NCBI GenBank assembly: GCA_031291645.1
Contig: JARLIQ010000048.1
Coordinates: forward strand, 1-36,058
DNA from: Caulobacteraceae bacterium
Lineage (GTDB): Bacteria > Pseudomonadota > Alphaproteobacteria > Caulobacterales > Caulobacteraceae
DNA: 36,058 bases
Direction of reading: 5' to 3'
Made by a program: the position numbers and the translations under genes. Within the stretch, counting starts at the first letter, position 1, and every line of letters starts with the position of its first letter. Below the pieces are notes generated by a model. That model did no database searches. It was not told where the DNA came from and saw nothing but the letters and a program-made list of their open reading frames with translations. Below are positions 1-11,725 of the stretch, piece after piece.

Positions 1-7
1 CCACTAA

Positions 8-130
8 AATAACCGAGGCCTAGGCCAGTTGACACTCAGAGTCCTGGCCAAGCTACAGGACGCGGCCCTCTGGAACGCCCTGGACAACAACATGATGGTC
101 GCTCACCGCCTCCGAGCCCAGGCCGCCTGA
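8..130 (+). pseudogene. Possible C-terminal remnant of an unrecognised gene
   Basis: A short frame runs from just after an in-frame TAA (5-7) to a TGA at 128-130. It would encode about 40 residues ending LDNNMMVAHRLRAQAA, with an alternating hydrophobic/charged pattern and GC-rich third positions that look like the tail of a real protein. No start codon with a ribosome binding site is present, and the in-frame stop at the left edge means it is truncated or frameshifted rather than simply cut by the window. It could be the end of a decayed transposase, but I do not recognise the family. Confidence 0.22.
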
Positions 131-190
131 GCCAACAACCTCCAACAACCTCCAACAACCTCCAACAACCTCCAACAACCTCCAACAACC
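131..190. repeat. 10-bp tandem repeat, six units
   Basis: Six consecutive 10-bp units read TCCAACAACC; the first differs only in its first base (G). The array starts immediately after the TGA of the small frame above and ends at AAACCCTACG. The unit has no G after the first copy, so the array is strongly strand-asymmetric (C/A-rich on plus) in an otherwise G/C-balanced genome. There are no spacers, so it is not a CRISPR array. From 191 to about 300 I see no other structure. Confidence 0.9.
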
Positions 191-300
191 AAACCCTACG
201 GCTTCAGACCAACCGACCAGCCCCAAATCAGATTCTTTCACAGGCTCCTTCGCCGGGACGAGCGGTGTATATTGCGGGTCGGCCCGCGCCACCTCGTTCC

Positions 301-315
301 GGGGCCTTCGGCCCC
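301..315. terminator. Short GC hairpin at the 3' end of the small minus-strand gene
   Basis: GGGGCC, a TTC loop and GGCCCC form a perfect 6-bp stem directly abutting the stop codon of the 315-554 gene. It could act as a weak transcription stop or RNA 3' end stabiliser. There is no T-run on either side, so it is not a canonical intrinsic terminator. Confidence 0.3.
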
Positions 316-554
316 TAGCCGGCGTAGGCCGGCTGGGGCGGGCGGGGGGTGTGGACGAAACGGCCGGCGAGCGCGCCGTCGCGCAGGTAGATCTCCACCT
401 CGGCGAGGCGGCCGGCTTTGGCGTAGCGGTCCGCGAGCGCGCGGGCGGCGGCTTCGGCGCGGGCGCCGCGTTCGAACTTGAGGTCGGTCTCGAGGGCTTC
501 GGAACGGACGGTCCAGCCGTCCTCAAAGGGTGCGACAGAAATCACAAGAGCCAT
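315..554 (-). CDS. Small DUF2188-like protein
   Basis: This is a 79-residue soluble protein with no signal peptide or membrane segment. The start at 554 is well supported: on the minus strand AAAGGAG lies 7 bases before the ATG. The order beta (LVISVAPFEDGWTVRSE), an Ala-rich helix with alternating charges (ARAEAAARALADRYAKAG), then beta (EVEIYLRDGALAGRFVH) resembles DUF2188 proteins, which are small beta-alpha-beta domains of about 60-75 residues of unknown role. The match is by overall pattern only. It stands alone, with a small hairpin at its stop codon and no co-directional close neighbour. The function is unknown. Confidence 0.7.
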   Translation of the reverse strand: MALVISVAPFEDGWTVRSEALETDLKFERGARAEAAARALADRYAKAGRLAEVEIYLRDGALAGRFVHTPRPPQPAYAG

Positions 555-875
555 GATCAGCTCCTTTTACTTTTTTGATTATGGTATCGGCGTCCCCCCT
601 GGGGCGGACGCATGCGAACAGCGGGACGCGGCCTAAGCCACGCCGGAACGACGCGAGATCAGGTCGGCATTCGCCGGGTTACAGGCTGACATCGACGCAT
701 CGGAATGCTCGCGAACTCCTTCACTGTGACGGTGAGATAGGAGGTCCGTCGGCGTTTCGCCACCCAGAACTCCTATAAACGTCGTCAGATTGCCGGAAGC
801 GTCCCCGGACCCGCATGGCCGTGGACGCCCCCTAAACCCGCGGGAGGGCGCGTTTGTTCCCGGCCGGCGGCCGAT
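555..875. other. Intergenic region without a recognisable gene
   Basis: This stretch separates the small DUF2188-like gene from the end of the dehydratase gene. Open frames exist on the plus strand, but they lack a convincing ribosome binding site and a recognisable protein pattern. An A/T-rich patch beside 555-590 probably carries the promoter of the small gene (CATAAT-like on minus). I see no tRNA fold, no clear intrinsic terminator and no repeats. Confidence 0.5.
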
Positions 876-1832
876 TCACGTCGTCCAGGGCAGACGGTCG
901 AGGTCGACGTTGCCGCCGGTCAGGATCACGCCGATGCGAAGGCCGGCGATGGGCGGGCGACGCTCGATGAGCGCGGCCAGCGGCACGGCGGCGGACGGCT
1001 CGACGATGATCTTCATCGACTGCCAGATCAGCCGCATGGCCTCGACGATGGCGGCCTCGGAGGTGGTCAGCACCTCATCCACGTGGGCGCGGATGTGGGC
1101 GAAGGTGCGTGGCGCGATGCTGGCCCGCAGGCCGTCGGCGATGGTCTGGGGATGGTCCACCGGGGTCAGCACGCCCGAGGCGAACGAGCGCCAGGCGTCG
1201 TCCGCGCCGGCCGGCTCGGCGGCCAGCACCCGCGCGCCCGGTTCGAGCCAACGGGTCGCCAGCGCCGTGCCCGAGACCAGGCCGCCGCCGCCGATCGGGC
1301 AGGACACCACGTCGAGGCCCTTGACCGCCTCGATCAGCTCGACCGCGGCGGTGGCCTGGCCGGCGATCACCGCGTCGTCGTCGAAGGGGTGGACCATCCG
1401 GGCCCCGGTGCGCCGGGCGATGTCCGCCGCCGTCGCCTCCCGCACCGCCAGCGTCGGGGCGCAATAGGTGATCTCGGCGCCGTAGGCCGCGACCGCCGCC
1501 TTCTTCGCCTCCGACGCGTTCTCGGGCATGACGATCCGGGCCGCGATCCCGCGCGTGCGCGCGGCCAGCGCCACGGCGGCGCCGTGATTGCCCGAGGAAT
1601 GGGTGACCACCCCGCCGGCCGCCTCCGCCTCGCTCAGCGACAGGACCGCGTTGAACGCCCCGCGCGCCTTGAAGGCCCCGATCTTCTGGAAATTCTCGCA
1701 CTTGAAGAACAGGCGCGCGCCCACGATCGCATCGATCCGCCCGCAGGTCAGCACCGGGGTGTGGTGGATGTAGGGGGCGATCCTCCGGTGCGCCGCGCGG
1801 ATCGTTGCGGCATGGGCCTGAAGATCGGACAT
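876..1832 (-). CDS. Threonine/serine dehydratase family, PLP fold type II
   Basis: The 318-residue protein is a cytoplasmic pyridoxal-phosphate enzyme of the threonine dehydratase/serine racemase group, which removes the amino group from L-threonine or L-serine or racemises serine. The PLP lysine is Lys55 in GAFKARGA, the substrate loop SSGNHG is at 79-84, and the phosphate-binding GGGGLVSG is at about 181-188. There is no C-terminal ACT regulatory domain, so it is the short catabolic/racemase length rather than the biosynthetic IlvA type. The start at 1832 is preferred over an in-frame ATG ten codons upstream because GGAGG sits 5 bases before it. The next gene on the same strand ends about 60 bp upstream. 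Exact substrate (threonine, serine or 3-hydroxyaspartate) cannot be told from sequence. Confidence 0.88.
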   Translation of the reverse strand: MSDLQAHAATIRAAHRRIAPYIHHTPVLTCGRIDAIVGARLFFKCENFQKIGAFKARGAFNAVLSLSEAEAAGGVVTHSSGNHGAAVALAARTRGIAARIVMPENASEAKKAAVAAYGAEITYCAPTLAVREATAADIARRTGARMVHPFDDDAVIAGQATAAVELIEAVKGLDVVSCPIGGGGLVSGTALATRWLEPGARVLAAEPAGADDAWRSFASGVLTPVDHPQTIADGLRASIAPRTFAHIRAHVDEVLTTSEAAIVEAMRLIWQSMKIIVEPSAAVPLAALIERRPPIAGLRIGVILTGGNVDLDRLPWTT

Positions 1833-1893
1833 GGGCGCCTCCGGAGACAGGAGCCGCCTCAATGGCCCGACTTGGCCGGCAAGGAAAGCCGGC

Positions 1894-2874
1894 TCAGTCG
1901 TTCAGCGTGCGGCGCAGCCACTCGGCGGTGTCGTCCAGCGCCCGCCCGCTGACCGCGGCGAAGGACACCGCCTCCAGGAAGCTGTGCGTCGCCCCGGCGT
2001 AGACCTTGGCGGTGGTGGGCACGCCAGCCGCGGCGAGCGCGCGGGCCATGGCCTGGTCCTCGTCATGCAGGGCGTCGCACTCGGCGATCACCAGCAGGGC
2101 CGGCGGCAGGGCCGCCAGGTCGGCGTGCAGCGGCCGGGCCAGGGGTTCGGCCAGGTCGGCCTGGCCGCGGACGTAGTTGCTCCAGAAGGCCGCCATCTCG
2201 CCGCTGCCCAGCATGTAGCCCTCGCCGCCGTAGCGCCGGTGGGAGGCCGTGTCGCAATCGGAATCGAAGACGCCGTAGTTCAGCACCATGGCCTTGACCG
2301 CGTCCCGCTCGCCGGCGTCGCGCAAAGCCAGGCACGCCGAGATGGCGAGGTTGGCGCCGGCGGAGTCGCCGCCGATGGCCAGCCGGTCCGCGTCGAGGCC
2401 CACGTCCTCGGCATGCGCCCTCAGCCACCAGACCGCCGCGACCGCCTCGTTCAGCGCGACCGGGAACTTCGATTCCGGCGAAAGCGCGTAGTCGACCCCG
2501 ATCACCAGCACCCCGGCGCGGGCCGCGTATTCGCGCATCAGCCGGTCATGGGTGTCCAGGCTGAACAGGGTCCAGCCGCCGCCGTGCAGATAGACCAGGC
2601 CGGGGCTTGCGACCGACCGGGGGAACACCGGGTCATAGACCCGCAGCCGGACCTCGCGCCCCGCCGCGGGGACCGTGACCTCGAACACCCGGGCCGGCTG
2701 GGGCCCGCCGCGGGTGAAGGGCGCGCGCACCTGCTCGCACACCCGGCGCTGTTCGGGAAAGCTCAGGCTGGACAGCGGCGGATAGGCGGCGAAGCCCGCG
2801 CCCATCGCCGCGACGAAGCGGCGGATGTCTGGATCGACGTCGGCGCCGGGCTGCAAATCGAGCTGACTGTTCAT
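1894..2874 (-). CDS. HSL-family alpha/beta hydrolase (esterase), copy 1
   Basis: A 326-residue esterase/lipase of the hormone-sensitive-lipase family. The oxyanion-hole motif HGGGW is at 97-101, the nucleophile Ser171 lies in GDSAG, the acid is Asp267 in ECD, and the base is His297 in GATHSF. There is no signal peptide, so it is probably cytoplasmic. These enzymes cleave short-chain esters of small molecules. It faces an AraC regulator across a 152-bp divergent intergenic region. The same pair recurs at 15618-17654, with well over half of the core residues shared by eye. The ribosome binding site of this copy is weak (TCCTGG-like). The substrate is unknown; regulation by the adjacent AraC protein is inferred from the conserved arrangement. 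Confidence 0.9.
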   Translation of the reverse strand: MNSQLDLQPGADVDPDIRRFVAAMGAGFAAYPPLSSLSFPEQRRVCEQVRAPFTRGGPQPARVFEVTVPAAGREVRLRVYDPVFPRSVASPGLVYLHGGGWTLFSLDTHDRLMREYAARAGVLVIGVDYALSPESKFPVALNEAVAAVWWLRAHAEDVGLDADRLAIGGDSAGANLAISACLALRDAGERDAVKAMVLNYGVFDSDCDTASHRRYGGEGYMLGSGEMAAFWSNYVRGQADLAEPLARPLHADLAALPPALLVIAECDALHDEDQAMARALAAAGVPTTAKVYAGATHSFLEAVSFAAVSGRALDDTAEWLRRTLND

Positions 2875-3026
2875 CCGGTGACCAGGACCTAGGCAATGGA
2901 AACTGTTGGCGAAAGCCGGACCCGGCCGGAGCCTGTCGCGAACTTGTCATTCGACCCGGCGGAGCCTATCGATTGGCGAGGCGCCGCGCTGTCGCGGCTG
3001 GACCAACGACTGTCTTCATCGGGCCA
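2875..3026. promoter_or_regulatory. Divergent promoter region, esterase/AraC copy 1
   Basis: This 152-bp region separates the divergent pair. Two short blocks recur at nearly the same distance from the AraC start in the second module: GTCGCGAA (2935-2942, 92 bp upstream; 101 bp in copy 2) and GCTGTCGC (2988-2995, 39 bp upstream; 41 bp in copy 2). GGGCCA lies immediately before the ATG here, and GGGCCAA before the equivalent ATG in copy 2. These could be operator or leader elements kept since the duplication; no clear sigma-70 promoter is visible. Confidence 0.35.
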
Positions 3027-3818
3027 ATGGGCCGAAGCACCCGCGGAATCGACTACCAGGACGTGCCCCGGCCGGTCGCGGCGCTGGCCGACGAGTATCC
3101 GGCCGGCCACGTCGATCCGCGCCACAGCCACCGCCGCGCCCAGCTGATCTTCGCCTCGTCCGGGGTGATGTCGGTGACCACCGACGAGGCCAGCTTCGTG
3201 ATCCCGCCCGAACGGGCGGTCTGGGTGCCCGGCGGGGTCGCGCACGAGGCCTACTGCCGCGGTCCGGTGTCGCTGCGCACCGTCTATGTCGAGCCGGACG
3301 CCGCCGCGGGCCTGCCCACGACCTGCCGGGTGATCGAGGTGCGGGAGCTGCTGCGCGAGCTGATCGTCGAGGCGACCAACCTGCCGGTTGAATACGACGT
3401 AGGCGGCCGCGACGGCCGGGTGATGGCCCTGATCATCGACGAGATCTGCGCCACCCCCGTCGCCCCGCTGCACGTGCCGATGCCGACCGATCCGCGCCTG
3501 GCGCGGGTCTGCCGGGCGATCCTGAAGGAGCCGTCGCAGGACGACGCCCTGGACGACTGGGCCAGCGCCGCGGCGATGGGCCGGCGCACCTTCACCCGCC
3601 AGTTCCGGCGCGAGACCGGCATGAGCTTCGGCGCCTGGCGCCAGCACGTGCGGCTCTTGGAGGCGCTCTCGCGCCTGGCGGTCGGCGAGCCGGTGACCAC
3701 GGTGGCCTTCGACATCGGCTATTCGAGCCCGAGCGCGTTCGCCGCCATGTTCCGCCGCGCCTTCGGGGCCCCGCCGAGCGCCTATTTCGCCAAGCGCGGT
3801 CAGCCGCCCGACGCCTGA
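3027..3818 (+). CDS. AraC-family regulator with N-terminal cupin, copy 1
   Basis: A 263-residue DNA-binding regulator. The N-terminal half is a cupin-like sensor (HSH near residue 34, then GVMSVTTDEASFVIPPERAV and WVPGGVAHE). The C-terminal 100 residues are an AraC double helix-turn-helix ending with AFDIGYSSPSAFAAMFRRAF. The start at 3027 (MGRSTRGIDYQDV) is chosen because the paralogue at 16872 begins MERSTRGIDYQDV at the same place; the in-frame upstream ATG at 2973 would add residues that are not conserved. It is divergent from the esterase gene and convergent with the PepSY gene, whose stop codon lies inside it (19-bp overlap). It probably controls the esterase and possibly the neighbouring array in response to a small ligand. 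Confidence 0.9.
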   Translation: MGRSTRGIDYQDVPRPVAALADEYPAGHVDPRHSHRRAQLIFASSGVMSVTTDEASFVIPPERAVWVPGGVAHEAYCRGPVSLRTVYVEPDAAAGLPTTCRVIEVRELLRELIVEATNLPVEYDVGGRDGRVMALIIDEICATPVAPLHVPMPTDPRLARVCRAILKEPSQDDALDDWASAAAMGRRTFTRQFRRETGMSFGAWRQHVRLLEALSRLAVGEPVTTVAFDIGYSSPSAFAAMFRRAFGAPPSAYFAKRGQPPDA

Positions 3819-4909
3819 GGCCGTCTGCCGGCCCGAAGCCGCCGACGCGCCTGCCAGAGGGCGAGGCCCAGCACGATCATGGCCGTGAGCCAGACCCCGA
3901 CGACCAGGGCGAGCCAGCGGCCGACCAGGCCGAACGCCTCGCCGGTGTGGATCGCATAGAGGCTGTCGTAGACCCGCGTCGCCAGCGGCGCCTTCAGCGC
4001 GTCGTAGTCGGCCAGGACCCGGCCGTCCCGCGCGCTGACGTAGAGTGTGGTCATGCCCTGGGCGCGGCGGGCCTCGCCCGGCTGGCGCACGCGCACCCGG
4101 TACCAGGGTTGGTCGGGGCCCGGCATGATCAGCGAGGCCAGGGGACTGGCCGGATAGCGGGCCATGGCCGCCTCCAGCGCCTCGGCGGGCGTGACGGGCG
4201 AGGCGCGCTGCGGGATGGCGGCGGCCGCGGCGACGGCGGGCGCCGGCCGGGCGTCGCCGATCAGCGCGGCCAGCGGGTCCTCGAAGCCCATGGTGATCCC
4301 CGAGCCCACGGCGACCAGGGCGATCAGGCCCAGCCACAGGCCCGCCGCCCGGTGCCAGGCGAAGAGGCCCATGGCCGCCGTCTTGCCCGGCGCGGGCCGC
4401 AGGGCACGCGCCCACTGGCCGACCCGCGGCCAGGCGAGGGTCAGGCCGACGACCAGGTTGGAGAACAGGACGACGGCGCTGGCGCCGAGGAACAGCTTGC
4501 CCAGGTCGTCGGCGAACAGGGTCTGGTGCAGGGTGGTGATGATCTGGAAGAGGCCGATGTGGGCGTCGTCGTAGTCCCACGGCCTGACGCGCAGCGCCTC
4601 GCCGCGGCCATCGACCCGCAGCACGTCGCGGTGGCCGGCCGGGTTGGAGACCAGCACGTCGAACCGCCCCGGCTCGCCGCCGCTGGCGTAGACCGAGACG
4701 ACGTGATGGCCGGGGTGCGCCGGGTCGTAGTCGACCAGGCTGCGGCTGAAGGCGGCGACGTCCAGCGGTCCGGCCGGGCCGCGCACGGACCAGTCGTCCA
4801 GCTCCCAATGGAACACCAGGATCGCGCCGGTCGCCGCCTGCATCAGCCAGAGGGCGGCGAAGACCAGGCTGACATAGCGGTGCGCGAGGCGAAGCGCCCT
4901 CGCCGTCAC
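3800..4909 (-). CDS. PepSY-associated transmembrane protein
   Basis: A 369-residue inner-membrane protein of the PepSY_TM (PiuB-like) family. Four membrane segments fall at about 13-34, 139-160, 186-208 and 331-353, with a large periplasmic PepSY-type domain between the first and second and another between the third and fourth. The histidines typical of the family are present: His10 (AHRY), His128 (TLHQTLF), His186 (FAWHRAAG) and His321 (YAIHTGE). Relatives accompany siderophore receptors, and some are implicated in reductive release of iron from siderophores in the periplasm. The start is GTG at 4909, overlapping the upstream gene's stop as GTGA, which indicates translational coupling. A longer frame reaching 5269 is only read-through over the upstream gene. 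It is the last gene of the array and overlaps the convergent AraC gene by 19 bp. Confidence 0.88.
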   Translation of the reverse strand: MTARALRLAHRYVSLVFAALWLMQAATGAILVFHWELDDWSVRGPAGPLDVAAFSRSLVDYDPAHPGHHVVSVYASGGEPGRFDVLVSNPAGHRDVLRVDGRGEALRVRPWDYDDAHIGLFQIITTLHQTLFADDLGKLFLGASAVVLFSNLVVGLTLAWPRVGQWARALRPAPGKTAAMGLFAWHRAAGLWLGLIALVAVGSGITMGFEDPLAALIGDARPAPAVAAAAAIPQRASPVTPAEALEAAMARYPASPLASLIMPGPDQPWYRVRVRQPGEARRAQGMTTLYVSARDGRVLADYDALKAPLATRVYDSLYAIHTGEAFGLVGRWLALVVGVWLTAMIVLGLALWQARRRLRAGRRPQASGG

Positions 4910-5538
4910 GCCTCGGCCCGCCCGGGGTTCAGCGCCCGCATCCAGGCGACCAGGTCGTCCGCGCCCTGGCCCGCCAGGCCGGTGACAATGTCGGCGTAGA
5001 CGTCGTCGCGCTCGTCCTGGCCCAGCTTGAAGACGCCGCGCTGGTCGACCACCCGCGCGTGGAAGGCGATGATCCCGCGCGAAAGGCGGGCGTAGCGCTC
5101 GTCCATCTCGGCCGCGCTCCAGGCGTCGGGCCGCATGGCCTCCATGGCGCCGACCAGATCGTCCAGCACCAGGCGCAGCGCCGCCTCGTCCTCGATGAAT
5201 TCGACCTCCACCGCGAACTGGGCGGCGGCGTAGTTCCAGGTCGGCGCCTGGGTCCGGTCGGCCATCCACGAGGGCGAGACATAGCCGTGCGGCCCCAGCG
5301 TCAGGACCAGGGCGCGGGGATCGCGCCGCAGCGCCTCCACGTGCGGGTTGGAGCGGGCGAAATGGCCGATCAGCGCCTCGATCCGGCCGTCGGGGGCCAG
5401 CTTGGGCCGCAGCGGCAGGGGCGTGGCGTGACTGTCGCCGGGCGGGCCGGAGACGATCCAGGCGAAGGGCTGGGCGCGCACGAGGTCAGCCAGCAGCTGC
5501 GGCGCGGGAGCCGCATACTTGGGCGGTACGGGGTCCAT
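4906..5538 (-). CDS. PaiB-family FMN-binding protein
   Basis: A 210-residue protein of the PaiB family (split-barrel flavin-reductase-like fold, often named FMN-binding negative transcriptional regulator). Family signatures are visible: GHFARSNP (58-65), YVSPSW (86-91), PTWNY (99-103) and FKLGQ (170-174). Bacillus PaiB was described as a repressor of sporulation and protease genes, but the fold suggests a flavin-linked enzyme or sensor and most members are uncharacterised. It lies 4 bp after the permease stop codon, with GGAG about 9 bases before the ATG, and overlaps the PepSY GTG start by 4 bp. Its position between an amino-acid permease and a PepSY protein suggests a redox or regulatory role in that pathway. 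Confidence 0.87.
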   Translation of the reverse strand: MDPVPPKYAAPAPQLLADLVRAQPFAWIVSGPPGDSHATPLPLRPKLAPDGRIEALIGHFARSNPHVEALRRDPRALVLTLGPHGYVSPSWMADRTQAPTWNYAAAQFAVEVEFIEDEAALRLVLDDLVGAMEAMRPDAWSAAEMDERYARLSRGIIAFHARVVDQRGVFKLGQDERDDVYADIVTGLAGQGADDLVAWMRALNPGRAEA

Positions 5539-5542
5539 GGGG

Positions 5543-7129
5543 TCAGTCTCCGACGGGACGCGGCGGGCCCAGCAGTCCCGCGCCCTCCAGCTCGCTGGGA
5601 ACCAGGGCCAGGGCCGGGCGCGAGGCGCGCAGGCCGTAGCCGAGGTAGATGGCCGCCCCGGCCGCGGCGTAGATCCCGAGGATGGCCACCGGGATCCGGT
5701 TGCCCTGCATGGCCTCGCGGACCAGGTCCAGAGCCACCGGCACGATCATCGTCCAGCAGAGCAGGATGGCGCCCACCGGCACGTAGCCGATCCACACCTG
5801 GCCGACATGGAAGCCGCCCAGCGGCACGCTGAACGGCCGCGGCAGGTCGGGCCGGGTGCTGCGCAGCCACATCACGCTGAGGCAGACGATGGAGAAGGCG
5901 AGCGCCGTGCCCAGGCTGACCAGGTCGCCCAGGAGGGTGATCGGCAGGAAGGCCGCCGCGCTGGCCGAGAACAGGCCAAGCAGGATGGTGCCGAGCCAGG
6001 GGGTGCGGAAGCGGCGGTGCAGGGCGCAGAACAGCGGGGGCAAAAGCCCGTCGCGGGCCATGGCGAAGGCGATGCGCGACTGGCCATAGCCGTTGACCAG
6101 CAGCACCGAGGACAGGCCCATCAGCGCGCCGAACTTGATCACCAGGGCGAACTCGGGCCTGCCCATCCGGTCGACCGCCACGGCGATCGGGTCGGGCACG
6201 CCCAGCTCGCGATAGGGCACCACGCCGGTCAGCACGGTCGAGACGACGATGTAGATCACCGTGCAGACCGCGAGCGAGCCCAGGATGCCGAACGGCATGT
6301 CGCGTTGGGGGTTCTTGGTCTCCGACGCAGCGGTTGAGACGGTCTCGAACCCCAGGTAGGCGAAGAACAGGATCGAGGCGCCGCGCAGCACCCCCGGCCA
6401 GCCGTAGGCGAAGCCGCCTTCGTTTGGCGGGATGAACGGCGTCCAGTTGTGCGGCTTGACCGCCGAGACCCCGACGATGACGAAGCCCGCCAGCACCAGG
6501 GTCTTCACCATCACGATCAGGTTGTTGACGAAGGCCGATTCGGTGACCCCGACGACGAGGACCCCCATCACCGACAGGATCGCCGCGGCCGCGACGAGAT
6601 TCAGGTCGCCGGTCATGTGGAACACCGCGCCATGCTGGCCGACCGTCGACTGGACGTAGGGCGTGGAGATGGCCGCCGGAAGGTGGACCCCGAGGTCGCC
6701 CATCAGGCTGGTGAAATAACCGGAGAAGCCGAGCGCCAGGGTGGCGCTGGCCAGGCCGTACTCCAGGATCAGGAGCCAGCCGAGGGTCCAGGCGAACACC
6801 TCGCCCAGGGCCGCGTAGCAATAGGTGTAGGCCGAGCCCGACACCGGCATGGTCGAGGCCAGCTCGGCGTAGCACAGGGCCGTCAGGGCGCAGGCCGCGC
6901 CCGCCAGGACGAAGGACAGCACCACCGCGGGCCCGGCGAAGTTGGCCGCGGCGTTGCCGGTCATCACGTAGATGCCGGCGCCGATGATGCAGCCGATGCC
7001 CAGGAACAGCACGTTGAACGGCCCGAGCGTGCGCTTGAGCCCGTTCGAGCCGGCCTCGCGCTGCAGCGCCTCGACCGACTTGCGGGCGAAGGCCCGCCCG
7101 GGCGCGCGCTGGGGCGGCGACGTGGTCAT
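5543..7129 (-). CDS. APC-superfamily amino acid permease
   Basis: A 528-residue inner-membrane transporter of the amino acid-polyamine-organocation superfamily, closest in pattern to the cationic amino acid transporter (YhdG/CAT-like) group. About 12 or more hydrophobic segments are seen. The first carries the substrate-binding signature GIGCIIGAGIYVMTG (about 44-58), followed by the family-typical CYAELASTMPVSGSAY. The soluble N-terminus of about 35 residues is basic. An excellent ribosome binding site (GAGGTGA) overlaps the upstream gene's stop codon; the start lies 4 bp after that stop. It probably imports amino acids released by the amidohydrolases encoded just upstream. The substrate cannot be specified from sequence. 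Confidence 0.92.
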   Translation of the reverse strand: MTTSPPQRAPGRAFARKSVEALQREAGSNGLKRTLGPFNVLFLGIGCIIGAGIYVMTGNAAANFAGPAVVLSFVLAGAACALTALCYAELASTMPVSGSAYTYCYAALGEVFAWTLGWLLILEYGLASATLALGFSGYFTSLMGDLGVHLPAAISTPYVQSTVGQHGAVFHMTGDLNLVAAAAILSVMGVLVVGVTESAFVNNLIVMVKTLVLAGFVIVGVSAVKPHNWTPFIPPNEGGFAYGWPGVLRGASILFFAYLGFETVSTAASETKNPQRDMPFGILGSLAVCTVIYIVVSTVLTGVVPYRELGVPDPIAVAVDRMGRPEFALVIKFGALMGLSSVLLVNGYGQSRIAFAMARDGLLPPLFCALHRRFRTPWLGTILLGLFSASAAAFLPITLLGDLVSLGTALAFSIVCLSVMWLRSTRPDLPRPFSVPLGGFHVGQVWIGYVPVGAILLCWTMIVPVALDLVREAMQGNRIPVAILGIYAAAGAAIYLGYGLRASRPALALVPSELEGAGLLGPPRPVGD

Positions 7130-7133
7130 GGTC

Positions 7134-10429
<3,296 letters not shown>

Positions 10430-10433
<4 letters not shown>

Positions 10434-11725
10434 CGGCGGTAATCCGACGGCCAGGCGTCCCCCGCGTGGCCCGGCGCGTAGCGGTCGCGCAGCTCGCTCT
10501 GGCGGGTGCGCAGCGAGACGGCCTCGCCGCGCACGAACACCGCGTCGGGCCAGCCGGAGACGTCCAGCGGATCGCCATGCCAGATGACGAGGTCCGCGTC
10601 CTGGCCCGCCGCCAGGGTCCCGTAGTGGTCGGCAAGGCCCCAGATACGGGCCGGACCGGTGGTGACGGCCTTCAGGGCCGCGTCCCAGCCAAGGCCGTTG
10701 GCCACGGCCAGGCCGGCACCCTCGCGCAGCGCCTCGCCGGCCAGGTAGTTGTTGTAGACCGAGGAGAGACCGTCGGTCAGGGCGAAGGCGATGGTCACGC
10801 CCGCCTTGTCGAGGATGGCGGCGTTGTCGAGCCGCGCGCCGATCTGGTCGAGCGTGTAGGGCAGGTCGGCGAACGGATCGAGCACCACCGGGATCCTGGC
10901 CTGGGCCAGCAGGCCGGCCACGCGCCAGGCCTCGGCCCCGCCGACGATGACCACCTTCAGGCGGTAGTCCGCGGCCAGGGCGATCGCCTGGCGGATGTCG
11001 GACTCGCGCTGGGCGGTGATGGCCAGCGGCATCCGCCCGTCCAGCACCGGCGCCAGGGCCTCGGCGTCGAGGTGGTTGAGCAGCTGGTCGCGCGGAGCCA
11101 GACCGCGGCGGCCTGCGCCGTAGGCCCGCGCCTCGTCCAGGGCGTTGCGCAGGATTCGCCACTGGGCCGCGCGCGAACCGCCGGCCTGGCCCGAGGTCAT
11201 CCCCCCGACCACCGCCGCCATGGCGATCCGGGGCCGATCGAGAATGTCGCCGCCTTCGGACAGGCGCAGGGCCGCGCCCTGCCCGGCGAACGGCGCGCCG
11301 GCCGAGCCGGTGGGCAGGCTGATCGCCCGCGTCAGGCCGTCGGCGCGGGCCACGGCGATCAGGCCGGAATTGGCGTTCAGGGCGTATTCGACGTCGAACG
11401 CGGCGCCCAGCGGCCCGGACTTGACCGCCTGGTCGACCGCATCGTCGGTCGAGGCCACTTCGAGGACGCCGAGCTGGGTGGCGGCGTTCATCAGGCCGGG
11501 CGTGACCACCGCGCCATGGGCGTCGACGACCTGGGCGCCGGCCGGCGGCGCAAGGCCCGCGCCGACGGCCTGGATGCGCCCATCCCGCACCAGGATGGTC
11601 GCGTCCTCGACCGGCGGCGCGCCCGGCGTCGCATAGGCCTTGGCGTGCACGATGGCCAGGCTCTGGGCCCGAGCGCCCGTGGCCAGCAGGGTCGCCGCCA
11701 GGACGAGGATCGCCGCGCGCCTCAT
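10430..11725 (-). CDS. Amidohydrolase-like protein lacking metal ligands (pseudoenzyme candidate)
   Basis: A 431-residue exported protein (signal peptide MRRAAILVLAATLLATGARA) with the overall amidohydrolase layout: small beta-sandwich (ILVRDGRIQAVGAG), VVTPG entry to the barrel, and C-terminal LAAGQDADLVIWHGDP. The ligands are missing. The HxH after TPG is Ala82-Thr83-Gln84, the histidine matching MHCY in the upstream paralogue is a Thr (AITAQ), and the HH pair is Gly-Gly (VIVGGAEAW). Only the aspartate seems kept (ALTDG). It overlaps both neighbours by 4 bp (ATGA upstream, GTGA downstream), so it is translated with them. It may be a structural or substrate-binding partner of a catalytic amidohydrolase. 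No stop or frameshift suggests a dead gene. Confidence 0.88.

Noticed and set aside
131-190. CRISPR-like array
   Set aside because: Repeat unit is 10 bp with no spacers and no cas genes nearby; it is a simple tandem repeat.
575-778. Small plus-strand frame of 67 codons in the left intergenic region
   Set aside because: No ribosome binding site of note, no recognisable protein pattern, and codon use unlike the neighbouring genes.
2889-4808. Long minus-strand frame of about 640 codons overlapping the AraC and PepSY genes
   Set aside because: It has Arg/Pro/Gly-rich shadow composition and overlaps recognised genes in other frames; no conserved motif seen.
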